64,000 bases of DNA from Xylanibacter ruminicola (GCF_900107775.1 NZ_FNRF01000001.1:806001-870000), one strand, 5' to 3'; numbered from the stretch's first letter, positions 1-9,906 are shown. Notes: generated by a model from the letters alone, not told the origin. Program-made: numbers and translations.

Positions 1-1014
1 GCTCTTGTCATAGAGCAGGGCTGGCTGGGTTAATACTTGCTTGGTTCGTCCTAAGTAAGCACCAAACTCACGCATGGTTTTATCGTTCAGCCAATGACCG
101 AATGGATACACGATGTTTACCTGTTGCACAGCCTTGTTCTCGTGTGCATCGGCAAAGTTCACACAGTAATCATGCCCGATATAGGTCTTATAGCTGTAAG
201 CAGCCATTTTCTTGATTTTATCGGCTTGCGCGTCAAAGTGTGAGGCATCGGGCAGCAATCTCAGTACCTCGAACATCGAGGCTGCAGCACGGTCCCAATA
301 GCCAGGACCCTCATCGCAACCGCCATCCTCGGGATAGGCGTCGATAAACGCATGGGTGGCCTTTTCTATTTGGCCGATGGCTTCGGCTTTGCGGGCCTCG
401 TTCTTCTCGCATATCAGCACACAGGCCAGCCAGTTGCTGCAAATCCATGGGTTCCAGTTCATGCCCGCCGTCTTCCACCAGTAGTTGTTGGCTACGGCGG
501 GTTTCAGGATACGCTGTTCAACCTCTCGGTCGATACGTTGACAGATATCGGGCGAAAAGGCATCCAACTGCTTCTCCAGCATATAGCGTGTCCATACAAT
601 CAGACTGGCTGTTTCGGCATTAAACAAGTCAACCTCCTGTATGTCCTGCAGGGGAATACGCTTGCCGTAGTGGGCGGGTATGCCCCACCAGGTTTCTTCG
701 CAAAAACTACCGATTCCATCGATAATATCGTTCATAAACCGGCCTTTACCCTCTACAATCTCGGCCATGACGAGGGCTGCCAGATGGCGGCGCTTCTCAA
801 AACAGATTCCCTCGTAGTTTACGCGGTTACCGGTTATCTTGTTCTCGGCAAAAACAGTCCAGGGCAAAGCCGTCCACGCTTTGCCCAGATACTGTTCGCC
901 ATATACGGTATAGCTCTGCTTCATCTCCTGGGGGATGGAGTCGCGCCAGAAGGCATCCTCAGCCTGCGGTAGCAGGTTGGCTATACCGAGTGCAATTGTT
1001 AATAACAGATTCAT
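1..1014 (-). CDS. Heparinase II/III-like polysaccharide lyase, N-terminal part (runs off left edge)
   Basis: Open frame of 338 codons from an ATG at 1014 to the window edge with no stop, so the C-terminus is missing. The first residues (MNLLLTIALGIANLL) look like a secretion signal. Further in are an aromatic stretch NNYWWKTAGMNWNPW and then DGGCDEGPGYWDRA, both typical of the alpha/alpha-toroid domain of heparinase II/III-fold lyases. Such enzymes cleave uronic-acid glycans by beta-elimination and leave an unsaturated uronate, which is the substrate of the GH105 encoded immediately upstream. Its ATG overlaps the GH105 stop (ATGA, 1011-1014), so the two are translationally coupled. The exact PL family cannot be fixed from this part; a rhamnose-glucuronate lyase of arabinogalactan is one possibility given the PUL. 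Confidence 0.6.
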   Translation of the reverse strand, partial: MNLLLTIALGIANLLPQAEDAFWRDSIPQEMKQSYTVYGEQYLGKAWTALPWTVFAENKITGNRVNYEGICFEKRRHLAALVMAEIVEGKGRFMNDIIDGIGSFCEETWWGIPAHYGKRIPLQDIQEVDLFNAETASLIVWTRYMLEKQLDAFSPDICQRIDREVEQRILKPAVANNYWWKTAGMNWNPWICSNWLACVLICEKNEARKAEAIGQIEKATHAFIDAYPEDGGCDEGPGYWDRAAASMFEVLRLLPDASHFDAQADKIKKMAAYSYKTYIGHDYCVNFADAHENKAVQQVNIVYPFGHWLNDKTMREFGAYLGRTKQVLTQPALLYDKS

Positions 1015-2126
1015 CGGCCAATGTATTTCACGTATTCACATGCGGCCAGCAGGAAGGCACCAACACCAAAGTTGGCCTGCGAGTTGGCATCTACTGTCTG
1101 TCCGGGAATAGCACGTTCGCCAATGGGCTGTACATATCCTACCTTACCGTCCTTCTGCAGGGCGATGGTGGTCAGATATTTCCAGGCCTTATCGATGGTG
1201 GGTGCAAACTCCTTCTTCGACAGATAGCCGTGATTAACGCCCCACAACAAGCCGTAGCAGAAGAAGGCTGTACCGCTGGTTTCATAGCCAGGTGCCTGCT
1301 CTGGGTCCATCATCGAACGGGTCCAGTGGCCCTGTGGCTGCTGCAACTTCTTCACGCCGCGTGCCAGGTTCACGTACTTCTCAACAAAGAACGGCTGACG
1401 GACGTAAGTCTCGGGCATATCCTGTAACACCTTGGCCAGTCCGGCCAGCACCCAGCCATCGCCACGTGCCCAGAAATCCTTCTTGCCCTTAGCGGTTTTG
1501 TGCTTTGGGTAGATGTATTTGCCATCGCGGAAGTACAGTCCTGTCTCCTTGTCGAGCATGATACTATCGCTGTAGCAGATGTTTTCGTAGAGTTTGCGCA
1601 GATACTTGGTATCGCCGGTCAGTTTGTACATCTTGGTGAGTGTAGGCATCACCATGTAGAGTGCGTCGGCCCACCACCAGTAGTCGTTGGCTTTCGAGTC
1701 GGCCTCATAGCCCATCACCTCCTTGGCGCGTGCTATCTTCTTCTCATCGGGTTGCAGGTTATACAAGTCGATGTACGTCTGGAAGCAGATCTGCCAGTCG
1801 CCAAACAGTACATAGTCCTGTCCCTCACCGTAGTTCTTGTATTTCCAGTTGGCGGGGTTGGGTTCGGTGGCACCTTTCCACTGGTTGTGTTCTGCCCAGC
1901 GAATACTGTAGTCCAGCATCTGCTCATCCTGCAGCAACTTGTACACCTCCATATTACCCGTATGGTAGGCGGCGTTGTCCCAGAAAGAGCGCACCTCGGC
2001 CGGATTATTGGTCTGCCAGTAGGTGTTAACCAAGCGTATCATGTCCTTTACCTCGTCGGTAGTCCATCGCTTGGCCTGAACCATCATGGTGCTCAGCAAG
2101 CATGTTACAATTAATAACTTTCTCAT
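1011..2126 (-). CDS. GH105-type unsaturated uronyl hydrolase (YteR/RhiN-like)
   Basis: Removes the 4,5-unsaturated uronate left by polysaccharide lyases. The protein is an alpha/alpha-barrel of about 371 aa, normal for GH105. It has a signal peptide (MRKLLIVTCLLSTMMVQA) and the conserved blocks NDYWWWADALYMVMP and FWARGDGW, each carrying an Asp of the active site, then HWTRSMMDPEQAPGYETSGTA. An in-frame ATG at 2150 is rejected as the start because it lies inside the -7 promoter box at 2148-2155; the ATG at 2126 begins exactly at the signal peptide. It sits downstream of SusD, separated by a terminator, so it has its own promoter, and it is coupled to the lyase after it. The specificity (rhamnogalacturonan or arabinogalactan side chain) is inferred from the neighbours only. 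Confidence 0.85.
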   Translation of the reverse strand: MRKLLIVTCLLSTMMVQAKRWTTDEVKDMIRLVNTYWQTNNPAEVRSFWDNAAYHTGNMEVYKLLQDEQMLDYSIRWAEHNQWKGATEPNPANWKYKNYGEGQDYVLFGDWQICFQTYIDLYNLQPDEKKIARAKEVMGYEADSKANDYWWWADALYMVMPTLTKMYKLTGDTKYLRKLYENICYSDSIMLDKETGLYFRDGKYIYPKHKTAKGKKDFWARGDGWVLAGLAKVLQDMPETYVRQPFFVEKYVNLARGVKKLQQPQGHWTRSMMDPEQAPGYETSGTAFFCYGLLWGVNHGYLSKKEFAPTIDKAWKYLTTIALQKDGKVGYVQPIGERAIPGQTVDANSQANFGVGAFLLAACEYVKYIGR

Positions 2127-2147
2127 ATTGTTCGTTAGTTTTCGTTG

Positions 2148-2155
2148 CAAAGATA
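2148..2155 (-). promoter_or_regulatory. -7 box of the GH105-lyase operon
   Basis: TATCTTTG on the minus strand, a perfect match to the Bacteroidetes TAnnTTTG element, 22 bases before the ATG at 2126. No clear -33 TTG at the usual distance. It gives the enzymes a transcript separate from susCD. Confidence 0.6.
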
Positions 2156-2190
2156 TAAATAACTTTCTAAATAGCGCGATTCTGTAGGTG

Positions 2191-2235
2191 ATTTTTAATA
2201 AAAGGGGCAGCCTAAAGGATTATAGGCCGCCCCTT
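2191..2235 (-). terminator. Terminator after susD
   Basis: Twelve-base-pair stem (arms 2202-2213 and 2224-2235, AAGGGGC...GCCCCTT). The single non-Watson-Crick pair is G-U only in minus-strand RNA. The stem is followed on that strand by TTTTATTAAAAAT. It lies 47 bases past the susD stop. Confidence 0.8.
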
Positions 2236-2282
2236 CACCTTAGAAATACTAACAAATTACCTTAATATGTATGAACAATCTT

Positions 2283-4313
2283 TTAATCTGCAGATTCTTC
2301 ATCGGCAACAGCGTCCTCCCAGTTGGTAAACATGGGGATGTTCTCATTATAGCCGTCGTAGCCATAGTTCTGACGAAGTGTACCCTTGTTGTTGGCGGTA
2401 ATAGCCGAGTTAGGAACTGGCCAGAACAAGTTGTGCTTGTTAATCTTGTACTCGAAGGTCTGGTTACCCTGCTGACCCTTACCATAGTCGTGGTTGAATA
2501 CGTTGTAGTTAACACAGCGACGATACCAGTAGCTACCACCGTTCAGGTCGGTACCTTCCTGCTTATCCCAAGTATTCAGATCGTAGGTGTTGCCCCACTC
2601 ATCGGGCTTGCCACTACGAGCCAGACACCAGCTTACACGTACCATCTCTGCCTGGCGGAACTCTTCGAGATAGAGCTCGCGTGCTCGCTCCGACATAATG
2701 TCGCCGATAGTAACTGTGGTGTACATCTTCTTGGCGTTGGCACGCTTACGAATGGCATTCACGTCTTCAGCAGCGCCTGAGGCGTTGCCCTGATAGAAAC
2801 GAGCCTCTGCACGTAGCAGATAAGTCTCGGCCAGACGGAACAGGTACATATCGCCATTGGCACCCTTACCTGATGCACCCTGGAACTGGTTGGCACCAGT
2901 TTGGTTTTCGTTTGGAGTATCAAGGATGTAGAGCTGATACAATGGAGTAGGATACCAGCTACGGATGGTGTCAGAGCAGAGGATATCGCCCTTGTGTACG
3001 AGAATCTTTGAGGGATCTGAAGGATCTGCATAATCCTCGGTAGCATAAAGCTGATAGTTCTGGCCGTAACAGTCTGAGCTCTTGTTGTTGTACTTAAAGT
3101 CTTCCATCTCCATCCAGTTACCCACCTTACGGTTGTGGCGCAGGTCCTGCCAGTCGGTCTCACCGTCGTAGTTCCAGATGGTCTTGTTGTAATAGTACGA
3201 TGTACGGTTCACAGCAATACCACGTCCGGCAGCACGTACCCAGTCAAGAGTGTCGTTGTACTCCCAGTTGCTACGGGCAATGTTCTTACCAGGACCAGCC
3301 AGTCCGTGAGGATCGCGGATGATACCATTGCTCCAGTGAGCAAAGCAGGCACGCATCACATTATAGGTCGTGAAGTCCTGGTCGTTCGAGTTAGATATCA
3401 TCATGATGGTCTCCTTGTTGGCAGGATCGGCGATGTTGGGTGTGCGGTGCAAATCCCAAACTACGTTACGTGTTACCTTCCAAGTGTTCTCGGCGCCAGA
3501 GGGCTGCCATGTACCAAAGTTCTCGGTCATCAGCTTTAAACCGTGGTTGTTAATCAGATCGGTGGCCATAGCTTCAGCCTTTGCATATTCGCCTACTACG
3601 AGGTAGCACTTAATCAGCAGATGCATGCAGCCTTCCTGATTTACCTGACCTACATATGACATTTTGGCTTGTGCAGGAACATGCTGTACAGCAAATTCCA
3701 AATCGTGTACCAGCATCTTGAAGATAGCTTCCTTGCTGCTTGATGTATAGTTGCGCTTAGGCACACTAATCAGTTTCGTTACCAAAGGAATATCGCCGAA
3801 CTGCAAAGCCAGGTTGTAGTAAGCGTATGCACGATGGAAGTAAGCGCGACCTTTATAGGCATCACGAGTAGCATCGTCTAGACCTTTTACTTGATCAATG
3901 TACGAAAGAATGGTATTGGCATATTTTACCATACTGAATCCCTGATCCCAGAAACGCTGCATATAGTTGCCGTCACCACCGCCTGCCATACCAGATGTTG
4001 GGGTGAGTTTAGCATCGAAGTTATCTTGGAAACCACCTCCCATATCTGTTTTGGCATACATACCAACATCCGACATCAGGTAGTTGGTAAAGATACCAAC
4101 GTTGTTCCAGTTACCATCGATACGATAGGTTTTCAACTGTTTGTCGCACTGTGCCAGAGCTGCCTGCAGACCAGCCTCTGTGCTGTAGGTAGTAGCCGGT
4201 TCATAGAATGACAATGGATCCTGCTCCAGGAAGCCGTCCGAACATCCTACCATGGTTCCCGCAAGGGCTAACATGAGTCCTCCGCGAAGTATATTGTTCT
4301 TTTTGATATTCAT
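2283..4313 (-). CDS. SusD/RagB-family glycan-binding outer-membrane lipoprotein
   Basis: Surface lipoprotein that caps the partner SusC channel and captures oligosaccharides. It is 676 aa, slightly long for the family. The lipoprotein signal ends LALAGTMVGC (Cys24), followed by SDGFLEQDP, the usual SusD start. An RAYAYYNLALQFGDIPLV block belongs to the TPR-like scaffold, and the C-terminal segment NLFWPVPNSAI is the family hallmark before the end. It is encoded 14 bases downstream of susC and ends at a strong terminator, so susC-susD form one unit. The ligand cannot be read from sequence; the PUL enzymes suggest arabinogalactan or a related pectic side chain. Confidence 0.95.
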   Translation of the reverse strand: MNIKKNNILRGGLMLALAGTMVGCSDGFLEQDPLSFYEPATTYSTEAGLQAALAQCDKQLKTYRIDGNWNNVGIFTNYLMSDVGMYAKTDMGGGFQDNFDAKLTPTSGMAGGGDGNYMQRFWDQGFSMVKYANTILSYIDQVKGLDDATRDAYKGRAYFHRAYAYYNLALQFGDIPLVTKLISVPKRNYTSSSKEAIFKMLVHDLEFAVQHVPAQAKMSYVGQVNQEGCMHLLIKCYLVVGEYAKAEAMATDLINNHGLKLMTENFGTWQPSGAENTWKVTRNVVWDLHRTPNIADPANKETIMMISNSNDQDFTTYNVMRACFAHWSNGIIRDPHGLAGPGKNIARSNWEYNDTLDWVRAAGRGIAVNRTSYYYNKTIWNYDGETDWQDLRHNRKVGNWMEMEDFKYNNKSSDCYGQNYQLYATEDYADPSDPSKILVHKGDILCSDTIRSWYPTPLYQLYILDTPNENQTGANQFQGASGKGANGDMYLFRLAETYLLRAEARFYQGNASGAAEDVNAIRKRANAKKMYTTVTIGDIMSERARELYLEEFRQAEMVRVSWCLARSGKPDEWGNTYDLNTWDKQEGTDLNGGSYWYRRCVNYNVFNHDYGKGQQGNQTFEYKINKHNLFWPVPNSAITANNKGTLRQNYGYDGYNENIPMFTNWEDAVADEESAD

Positions 4314-4327
4314 ATGATGATGATTTA

Positions 4328-7300
4328 TTAAAGTGTAACATTAAGACCGAACTGGAACTGGCGATTAGCAAAGCCTCCTGTTTCAGGATCGCCATATTCC
4401 CAACTGTCGATAGTAAATACATTGTTGATACCAGCAGTTACGTGTACGCGCTGGATACCCCACTTATTTGTAATGTCGCGTGGGATGGTATAGCCGAGTG
4501 TGACATTGTCAAGACGTACAAAACTGCGATTGTACACCTTCTCAATACCGGTCACTCCTGAAGGACCTACGGCATTCAAGCGTGCGTAGTCGTTGGTTGG
4601 GTTTTCTGGTGTCCAGTATTCTTTCTTGTAAGTATTACAAGTCTGTGTAAACATAGAACCAGAGTTGTCGCCATTCAACCAGTAGCCAGCGCGGCTCTTA
4701 TGACCCATGTAGCTGTACATTGAGAAAGAGAATGTGAAATCCTTATACTGGAAGTCATTGCGCATATTCCAATAGATTGGTGGCTGAGTGGTGCCATGAT
4801 ATACGCGATCCTTGTCATTATAAACAGGAACACGAGTACCATCTTCCAGAATCTTATCGTCTTCAGTATATACGTTAACAACCTTTGGATCACCAGGCTT
4901 CTGGTTTACCAGAGCAGCCTGCTCGGCTTCGTCAGCCTGCCAAATGCCATCGGTCTTCCAGTACCAGATTTCGCCGATAGGTTTACCGATGAACCAACCA
5001 TTACTGGTATCGTCCATTTCCTTGCCGTCCTCGTCATACTCATAGTAAAGATGCTTGATCTTATTCTTATTGTAAGAGAATCCGAGTGAGGTGCTCCACT
5101 TGAAGTCTTTAGTGTCAATATTTCTTGAGTTCAGTGTAATTTCGAAACCAGTATTGGTAACCTCACCGAGGTTTGTTGTGATGCTGCCGAAACCGGTGAA
5201 GTTAGGCAGGCGCTGATCCATGATCATATCGTGAGTCTTCTTGTGGTAGAAGTCAACGCTACCAGAGAGGCGCTTGTTAAGTACGGCAAAGTCGAGACCG
5301 AAGTTCCACGATGAGGTCTTTTCCCATTCCAGGTTAGGATTACCCAGACGGTTAACGCTCAATGCATTCAGCACTTCTTGTGATGTTGAACCGTACTTGT
5401 AATAAGCATACAAGCCGCCATTCGACAAGTTAGAAAGAGCCAGATAAGTGTCGCTAAGCGAACGGTTACCATTTGTACCATAGCTCAAACGAACCTTAGC
5501 CATATCCAACCATTTCCAATCCTGAGCGAACTTCTCCTCCGAGAGAATCCAGCTAGTACCTAATGACCAGAAGTTAGCCCATGGATTGTTCTGTCCGAAT
5601 GCAGAATAACCATCGCGACGTACAGTAGCGGTAATCATATAGCGATCCATGAATCCATAGAATACACGACCCAGATAAGCCGATGCTGTATAGTGGGTAT
5701 CGTTGGTAGAGAACGAACTCTGCTCTTTATTGGCACCAGAAATATAGTGGAAACCAAGAACATCTGTAGGGGTGATGTTGCGTGCTGAGATATTATCGCT
5801 CCAATAACGATTCTCTTCTGCTTCCTGAACTAAAGTAACAGTAACATGATGAAGGTCGGCAAATGTGCGATCCCATGTCAGTGTATTGTTCAAGTTCCAG
5901 TTGAATGTCTTTGAAGAGTTACGGTTTACACCGCGAGTAGCAGGGTCGCTGTTTGGCAGTTCTGCCGACATGTGATAGCGATCATAGAACCACTGGTAAC
6001 GTGGAGCAATATTAAACTGATAGGTGATACCGAATGGCAGGGTTACCTTAGCATTAAAGATAGTGTTCAGTACGGTGTAACCCTTCTCCAGACCAATATA
6101 CTGCTGATTGAAGTGGTAGTTATAACCTCCGTTAGTTGGGTTGCCGGTACGTGGGTACTGCATCTCGTTACCATTTTCGTCGTAACGTGAAGCATAAGGC
6201 GACTCACGCAACTGGTTGTCGTCCCAGTAGTTGCTGCCAAGGGGAACTGCCTGAGATTCATCGCTACGATCCTGGAAGTTTACGTTGGCACCAACTTCCA
6301 ACCAGTCGGTAATCTTAGCGTTCAACTTCATGTTTGCGCGATATGCATGGTAATTGTCACCCTGGATAGCACCCTGATTCTTCAGGTAACCAAAACCTAA
6401 GTAGTAGTTAACATTATCTGTTGCACCAGAGATGCTAGCATTGTAATCCTGATTGAAACCAGTACGGAAGGTAGCATCCTCCCAGTTGTAAGTCTTACCT
6501 GCCAGGAAGTTCTCCATAACGAGGGCCGCATCAGCGTCAAAGCCCATACGACGTGCATAGAGGCTCAGCATCGACTCGCCTGCCTGCAATGTCTTTGGAC
6601 CGTTGCTGGCCCACTGGTCCTGCGAAATACCATATTGACTGATATTGTTGAAGTTATCATAATAACCAGTAGGGATACCGCTGTCTTTGCCATAATAGCC
6701 CCATGTGCCATCCTCGCGATAACCATATGTCTGAGCCTTATACCAGTCCTCGCGGTAGGTCATATACTCACTGGCGCTGAATACGTCGCGATATGCTGCC
6801 TTTGAGTTGGCTGCCAGGTTCATGCTTACATTAATAATAGGTTTACCCTGCTTACCCTTCTTGGTAGTAATGATGATAACACCACTTGCGGCTTTTGCAC
6901 CATAGATGGCTGCAGATGAGGCATCCTTCAGAACGTCGATTTGCTCAATGTCGTCGGGGTTTATTTCAGAGAGCTCACCTGCGAACTGCATACCATCGAG
7001 AATAATCAGTGGAGAGTTGTGCGAACCTAATGTGTAAAGAGAGTTCTGTCCACGGAGCTGGATGCTGGCACCTGAACCCTTGGCTGATGAATCGAAACCA
7101 ATCTGTAAGCCAGGTGTGCCACGAAGCAGATCCTGTACACTACCAGGGTTCTGGTCGGCAATCTTGCTAGGGTCGATCTGTACTACCGAACCAGTCAGGT
7201 CCTTCTTACGCATAGTACCATAACCTACAACTACTACTTCCTGAAGGGTTTCTGCGTCTTCTTCGATTGTAATGTTAAGAGTCTGACCATTTCTGTAGGC

Positions 7301-7609
7301 TACCTCTTTGGTTTTGAAACCGACATATGATACAATAATAGTACCATTAGATGGGATGCCTTTTAATTCAAAGTTTCCATCGAAATCGGTAACTGTTCCT
7401 GCTTTCTCGGCATTTTTTACTTTTACGGTTGCACCAATGACTGGTTCGCCGTTCTTCTCAACAACCTGACCTTTCACAACTCCGCTTTGCTGCGTAGCCT
7501 GAACTGCAGGTTCTGCCATTGCTGACATTGGGAAAGTAATCATTCCTGCTGCCAACGCCATCACAAAACATAGTTTGCGGGATGGATTTGTTAAATTAGC
7601 ATACTTCAT
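4328..7609 (-). CDS. SusC/RagA-family TonB-dependent outer-membrane transporter
   Basis: 1093-aa TonB-dependent transporter that imports oligosaccharides bound by SusD. Signal peptide to about residue 33 (FPMSAMAEP), a carboxypeptidase-regulatory-like domain (about 44-118, GVVKGQVVEKNGEPVIGATV), a TonB-box-like region (EVVVVGYGT), the plug domain (DLLRGTPGLQIG... LRGQNSLY... PLIILDGM) with the SusC motif DVLKDASSAAIYGAKAASGV, and a 22-strand barrel ending QFGLNVTL. It is transcribed from its own promoter at 7691-7718, which carries the putative PUL operator shared with the GH43 gene. The preceding GH43 gene may also read through, since no terminator separates them. Confidence 0.96.
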   Translation of the reverse strand: MKYANLTNPSRKLCFVMALAAGMITFPMSAMAEPAVQATQQSGVVKGQVVEKNGEPVIGATVKVKNAEKAGTVTDFDGNFELKGIPSNGTIIVSYVGFKTKEVAYRNGQTLNITIEEDAETLQEVVVVGYGTMRKKDLTGSVVQIDPSKIADQNPGSVQDLLRGTPGLQIGFDSSAKGSGASIQLRGQNSLYTLGSHNSPLIILDGMQFAGELSEINPDDIEQIDVLKDASSAAIYGAKAASGVIIITTKKGKQGKPIINVSMNLAANSKAAYRDVFSASEYMTYREDWYKAQTYGYREDGTWGYYGKDSGIPTGYYDNFNNISQYGISQDQWASNGPKTLQAGESMLSLYARRMGFDADAALVMENFLAGKTYNWEDATFRTGFNQDYNASISGATDNVNYYLGFGYLKNQGAIQGDNYHAYRANMKLNAKITDWLEVGANVNFQDRSDESQAVPLGSNYWDDNQLRESPYASRYDENGNEMQYPRTGNPTNGGYNYHFNQQYIGLEKGYTVLNTIFNAKVTLPFGITYQFNIAPRYQWFYDRYHMSAELPNSDPATRGVNRNSSKTFNWNLNNTLTWDRTFADLHHVTVTLVQEAEENRYWSDNISARNITPTDVLGFHYISGANKEQSSFSTNDTHYTASAYLGRVFYGFMDRYMITATVRRDGYSAFGQNNPWANFWSLGTSWILSEEKFAQDWKWLDMAKVRLSYGTNGNRSLSDTYLALSNLSNGGLYAYYKYGSTSQEVLNALSVNRLGNPNLEWEKTSSWNFGLDFAVLNKRLSGSVDFYHKKTHDMIMDQRLPNFTGFGSITTNLGEVTNTGFEITLNSRNIDTKDFKWSTSLGFSYNKNKIKHLYYEYDEDGKEMDDTSNGWFIGKPIGEIWYWKTDGIWQADEAEQAALVNQKPGDPKVVNVYTEDDKILEDGTRVPVYNDKDRVYHGTTQPPIYWNMRNDFQYKDFTFSFSMYSYMGHKSRAGYWLNGDNSGSMFTQTCNTYKKEYWTPENPTNDYARLNAVGPSGVTGIEKVYNRSFVRLDNVTLGYTIPRDITNKWGIQRVHVTAGINNVFTIDSWEYGDPETGGFANRQFQFGLNVTL

Positions 7610-7690
7610 TTGTTAATGTTTTAAGTTTATTATAATTGTTAATAATTGAATAGTTCTTCCTTCTCTGGGATAGGTTCGAATTTTTGGGTG

Positions 7691-7755
7691 CAAAGATACG
7701 AAGGTTGATATAAATCAAGGGTTAAAATGCGTGAATTTAGGGGAACAAATCGTTA
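7691..7755 (-). promoter_or_regulatory. susC promoter with candidate PUL operator
   Basis: A minus-strand -7 box TATCTTTG (7691-7698) is preceded by a perfect inverted repeat TTGATATAAATCAA (7705-7718), whose distal half supplies a TTG near -33. A GAACAAATCGTTA block lies at 7743-7755. The same three elements with identical distances occur before the GH43 gene (9907-9971). The distal block overlaps the GH43 stop codon. Confidence 0.7.
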
Positions 7756-9873
7756 ATTTTCCCCTAATTCACTAAGATTCCACGCATCGCGCCACCTGAT
7801 GACGGGTTTCCCGTTCTCAAATTCGATAGGCAACCAGATGTAACGGGCATCACTTGGATGCTTGGGTCGCCAGATGTCGGCCATAAAGATAAAACCTTTG
7901 CCGTAGGGCAGGATATAGGTCGACTGTCCTTCGAAGGTGATTTCGGCCTTCGGGCCTACACAAGGTGTGGGGTGCTGAGTCCAAGGTCCCCAGATGCTGG
8001 GTGCCGAGAACATGCGTGCCTCGTTTGGAGCCCAACCGGTGCAGCCCGAGGTTATCATCCAGTAGGTACCATCCTTCTTAAAGATGGCTGGTGCCTCGTT
8101 CTGGCCGCCAGGAGCCACACGGGTGTAACGGCCTGTGTGATGCAGGTAGTCGCCTGTCAGCTCGGCAATGTGCAGCGTCAGGTTATCCTCCGATGAGAAG
8201 ATGTGATAGGCTTTGCCATCATCATCTACATAAAGTGTCATATCGCGAGCCATCTGACCTGTGCCGAAGTCGCGCTTCAGGAACAGTCCCTGCTTGATAG
8301 CCTCCATCCAGGTGGGTGTCCACCATTTCTTGAAGTTGTCGGCATTCAGGGTGTCGAGTGTTGCCAGTTCCTGCTGTCCGAACTCTACAGGGTAGGTGCC
8401 TGCGTTGGCACGCTGCGAGTACAGAAACTTATAAGGTCCTTCGGGTTTGTCGCTTACTGCTACACCGTAGCGGGCAGCGCTGTAGCCCTTGCCTTTCAGC
8501 TCCAGGTGGAACCACATGCAGAATTTCTTGGTTACCTTATTATATATAACCTTGGGGCGCTCCAGCACACAACCGCGGGTAATATCGCTGCGGCGGTCGT
8601 CGCTCACGTAGAGGGCAACGCCACGGTTCTGCCAGTTCATCAGGTCTTTCGATGAGTAGCACTGCACACCAATCATAGCCGATGAGGTGGTGTCGCACTT
8701 GTTCTCGCCAAACCAGTAGTAGGTGTCGCCATACTTCATGATACCACCGCCATGGGCGTTGATATGACGGCCGCTGGCATCGGGCCAGATCTCACCCGAG
8801 CGGATCATCTTGGCTTTCTTCTGCTGGTTGTTCCAGTAGTTTTCGATACGCTTGGCCTCGGCCTTGGTGATATGAATCACGCTACCGTGCTTGGGCGACG
8901 AGAAGTTGGCTGCCTTCATCACACCCTCGTTAAAACGGCCCAGAGGCTTGAAGGTCTTGAAGTCGCTGGTCTCTACAAATCCGAAGTTATGAGGGTTCAC
9001 GCTGTAGATATCGTACATCACTACCCATTTCTTCTGTCCGATGCGCTTCCATACGTTTGGCGCCTCGCAACCACGGTCCTCGCCGTCGATCTGCTCGGCG
9101 TGATAATCGTTGAAATGGTTAATTTTGTCGCTAATCATGTACTTGATGCCGCCAGGATTCTCCTGAGCCACATAGCTCATAAAGTAACGACCGTCGGGCA
9201 TGGGACAGATATCGGCATCCAGTACCTGAATCTTATCGTCGGGATACTCAAACAGCAGCTGGGGCTCGGTTTCAAGTGTTGTAAACTCCTCGTTGGCGTA
9301 ACTATAGTATAGTTTTGTGCGCCCGCCCGCGTGTTGTCTGATGGTAAAGTAAACCATAGGCTTGCCCACGGCAGGATCCCAGATGGTCTGAGGTGCCCAG
9401 GCACAACCAATCTTACCGAACTTCTCGGGGAACAGTTTATCTATACGTGCCTCGTGGTGGGTCCAGTGTATCAGGTCGTCGCTGGCCATCAGCACCAGTC
9501 CACGGTTGTTACCCCAGCCAAACTCGTCGGGGCGTTCCCACTGGGTGGCGCGCAATCCCATCTCCTTGCCAAACACATGCAGGTCGGTCATGGCAATGTA
9601 GAATTTGCCATTGGGAGCACGGTAGATATGAGGGTCGCGTATGCCTCGCTGGTCGGCGATAGAGTCACCGGCAATAATGGGCTCGCCATTGTTAACAGCC
9701 GTAAACGTGTAGCCATCGTAGCTGATGGCCATAAACAGCGAGTGGGTTGGATCGTTGAAATACGTAAACAGATAGGCACCCATATCCTTTTCGGTGAGCG
9801 CTTTCTTGGCTTTGGCATCGGTCTGAGCCACAAAGGCCAGCAATAGTGATGCAATGAACAGTACTTTCTTCAT
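7753..9873 (-). CDS. Tandem GH43 enzyme, C-terminal module GH43_24-like (exo-beta-1,3-galactanase type)
   Basis: Secreted protein of 706 aa with two five-bladed propeller modules. The N-terminal module (about 30-330) has GH43-type motifs RGIRDPHIYRAPNGKFYIA and DADICPMPDGRYFMSYV. The C-terminal module (about 365-690) opens DASGRHINAHGGGIM and carries LERPKVIYN, QNEAPAIF and TFEGQSTYIL. In GH43 subfamily 24 the catalytic acid Glu, a second Glu and the unusual Gln that replaces the base sit in these blocks. This predicts release of galactose from beta-1,3-galactan backbones. The ATG at 9909 lies within the -7 box, so the start at 9873 (MKKVLFIASLLLAF, signal peptide) is used. It is divergent from the regulator gene. 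The N-module specificity is unknown. Confidence 0.8.
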   Translation of the reverse strand: MKKVLFIASLLLAFVAQTDAKAKKALTEKDMGAYLFTYFNDPTHSLFMAISYDGYTFTAVNNGEPIIAGDSIADQRGIRDPHIYRAPNGKFYIAMTDLHVFGKEMGLRATQWERPDEFGWGNNRGLVLMASDDLIHWTHHEARIDKLFPEKFGKIGCAWAPQTIWDPAVGKPMVYFTIRQHAGGRTKLYYSYANEEFTTLETEPQLLFEYPDDKIQVLDADICPMPDGRYFMSYVAQENPGGIKYMISDKINHFNDYHAEQIDGEDRGCEAPNVWKRIGQKKWVVMYDIYSVNPHNFGFVETSDFKTFKPLGRFNEGVMKAANFSSPKHGSVIHITKAEAKRIENYWNNQQKKAKMIRSGEIWPDASGRHINAHGGGIMKYGDTYYWFGENKCDTTSSAMIGVQCYSSKDLMNWQNRGVALYVSDDRRSDITRGCVLERPKVIYNKVTKKFCMWFHLELKGKGYSAARYGVAVSDKPEGPYKFLYSQRANAGTYPVEFGQQELATLDTLNADNFKKWWTPTWMEAIKQGLFLKRDFGTGQMARDMTLYVDDDGKAYHIFSSEDNLTLHIAELTGDYLHHTGRYTRVAPGGQNEAPAIFKKDGTYWMITSGCTGWAPNEARMFSAPSIWGPWTQHPTPCVGPKAEITFEGQSTYILPYGKGFIFMADIWRPKHPSDARYIWLPIEFENGKPVIRWRDAWNLSELGEN

Positions 9874-9906
9874 TTTCTTACAAGTTAGTGTTTGGTTTTG
9901 CAGGTG

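Noticed and set aside
2129..2150. Upstream ATG for GH105 at 2150 and similar early starts for GH43 (9909), rnhB (58975), GH27 (59119), NMT1-like (38959) and pyrE (44316)
   Set aside because: Each lies at or before the -7 promoter box or before the signal peptide; the downstream start was chosen.
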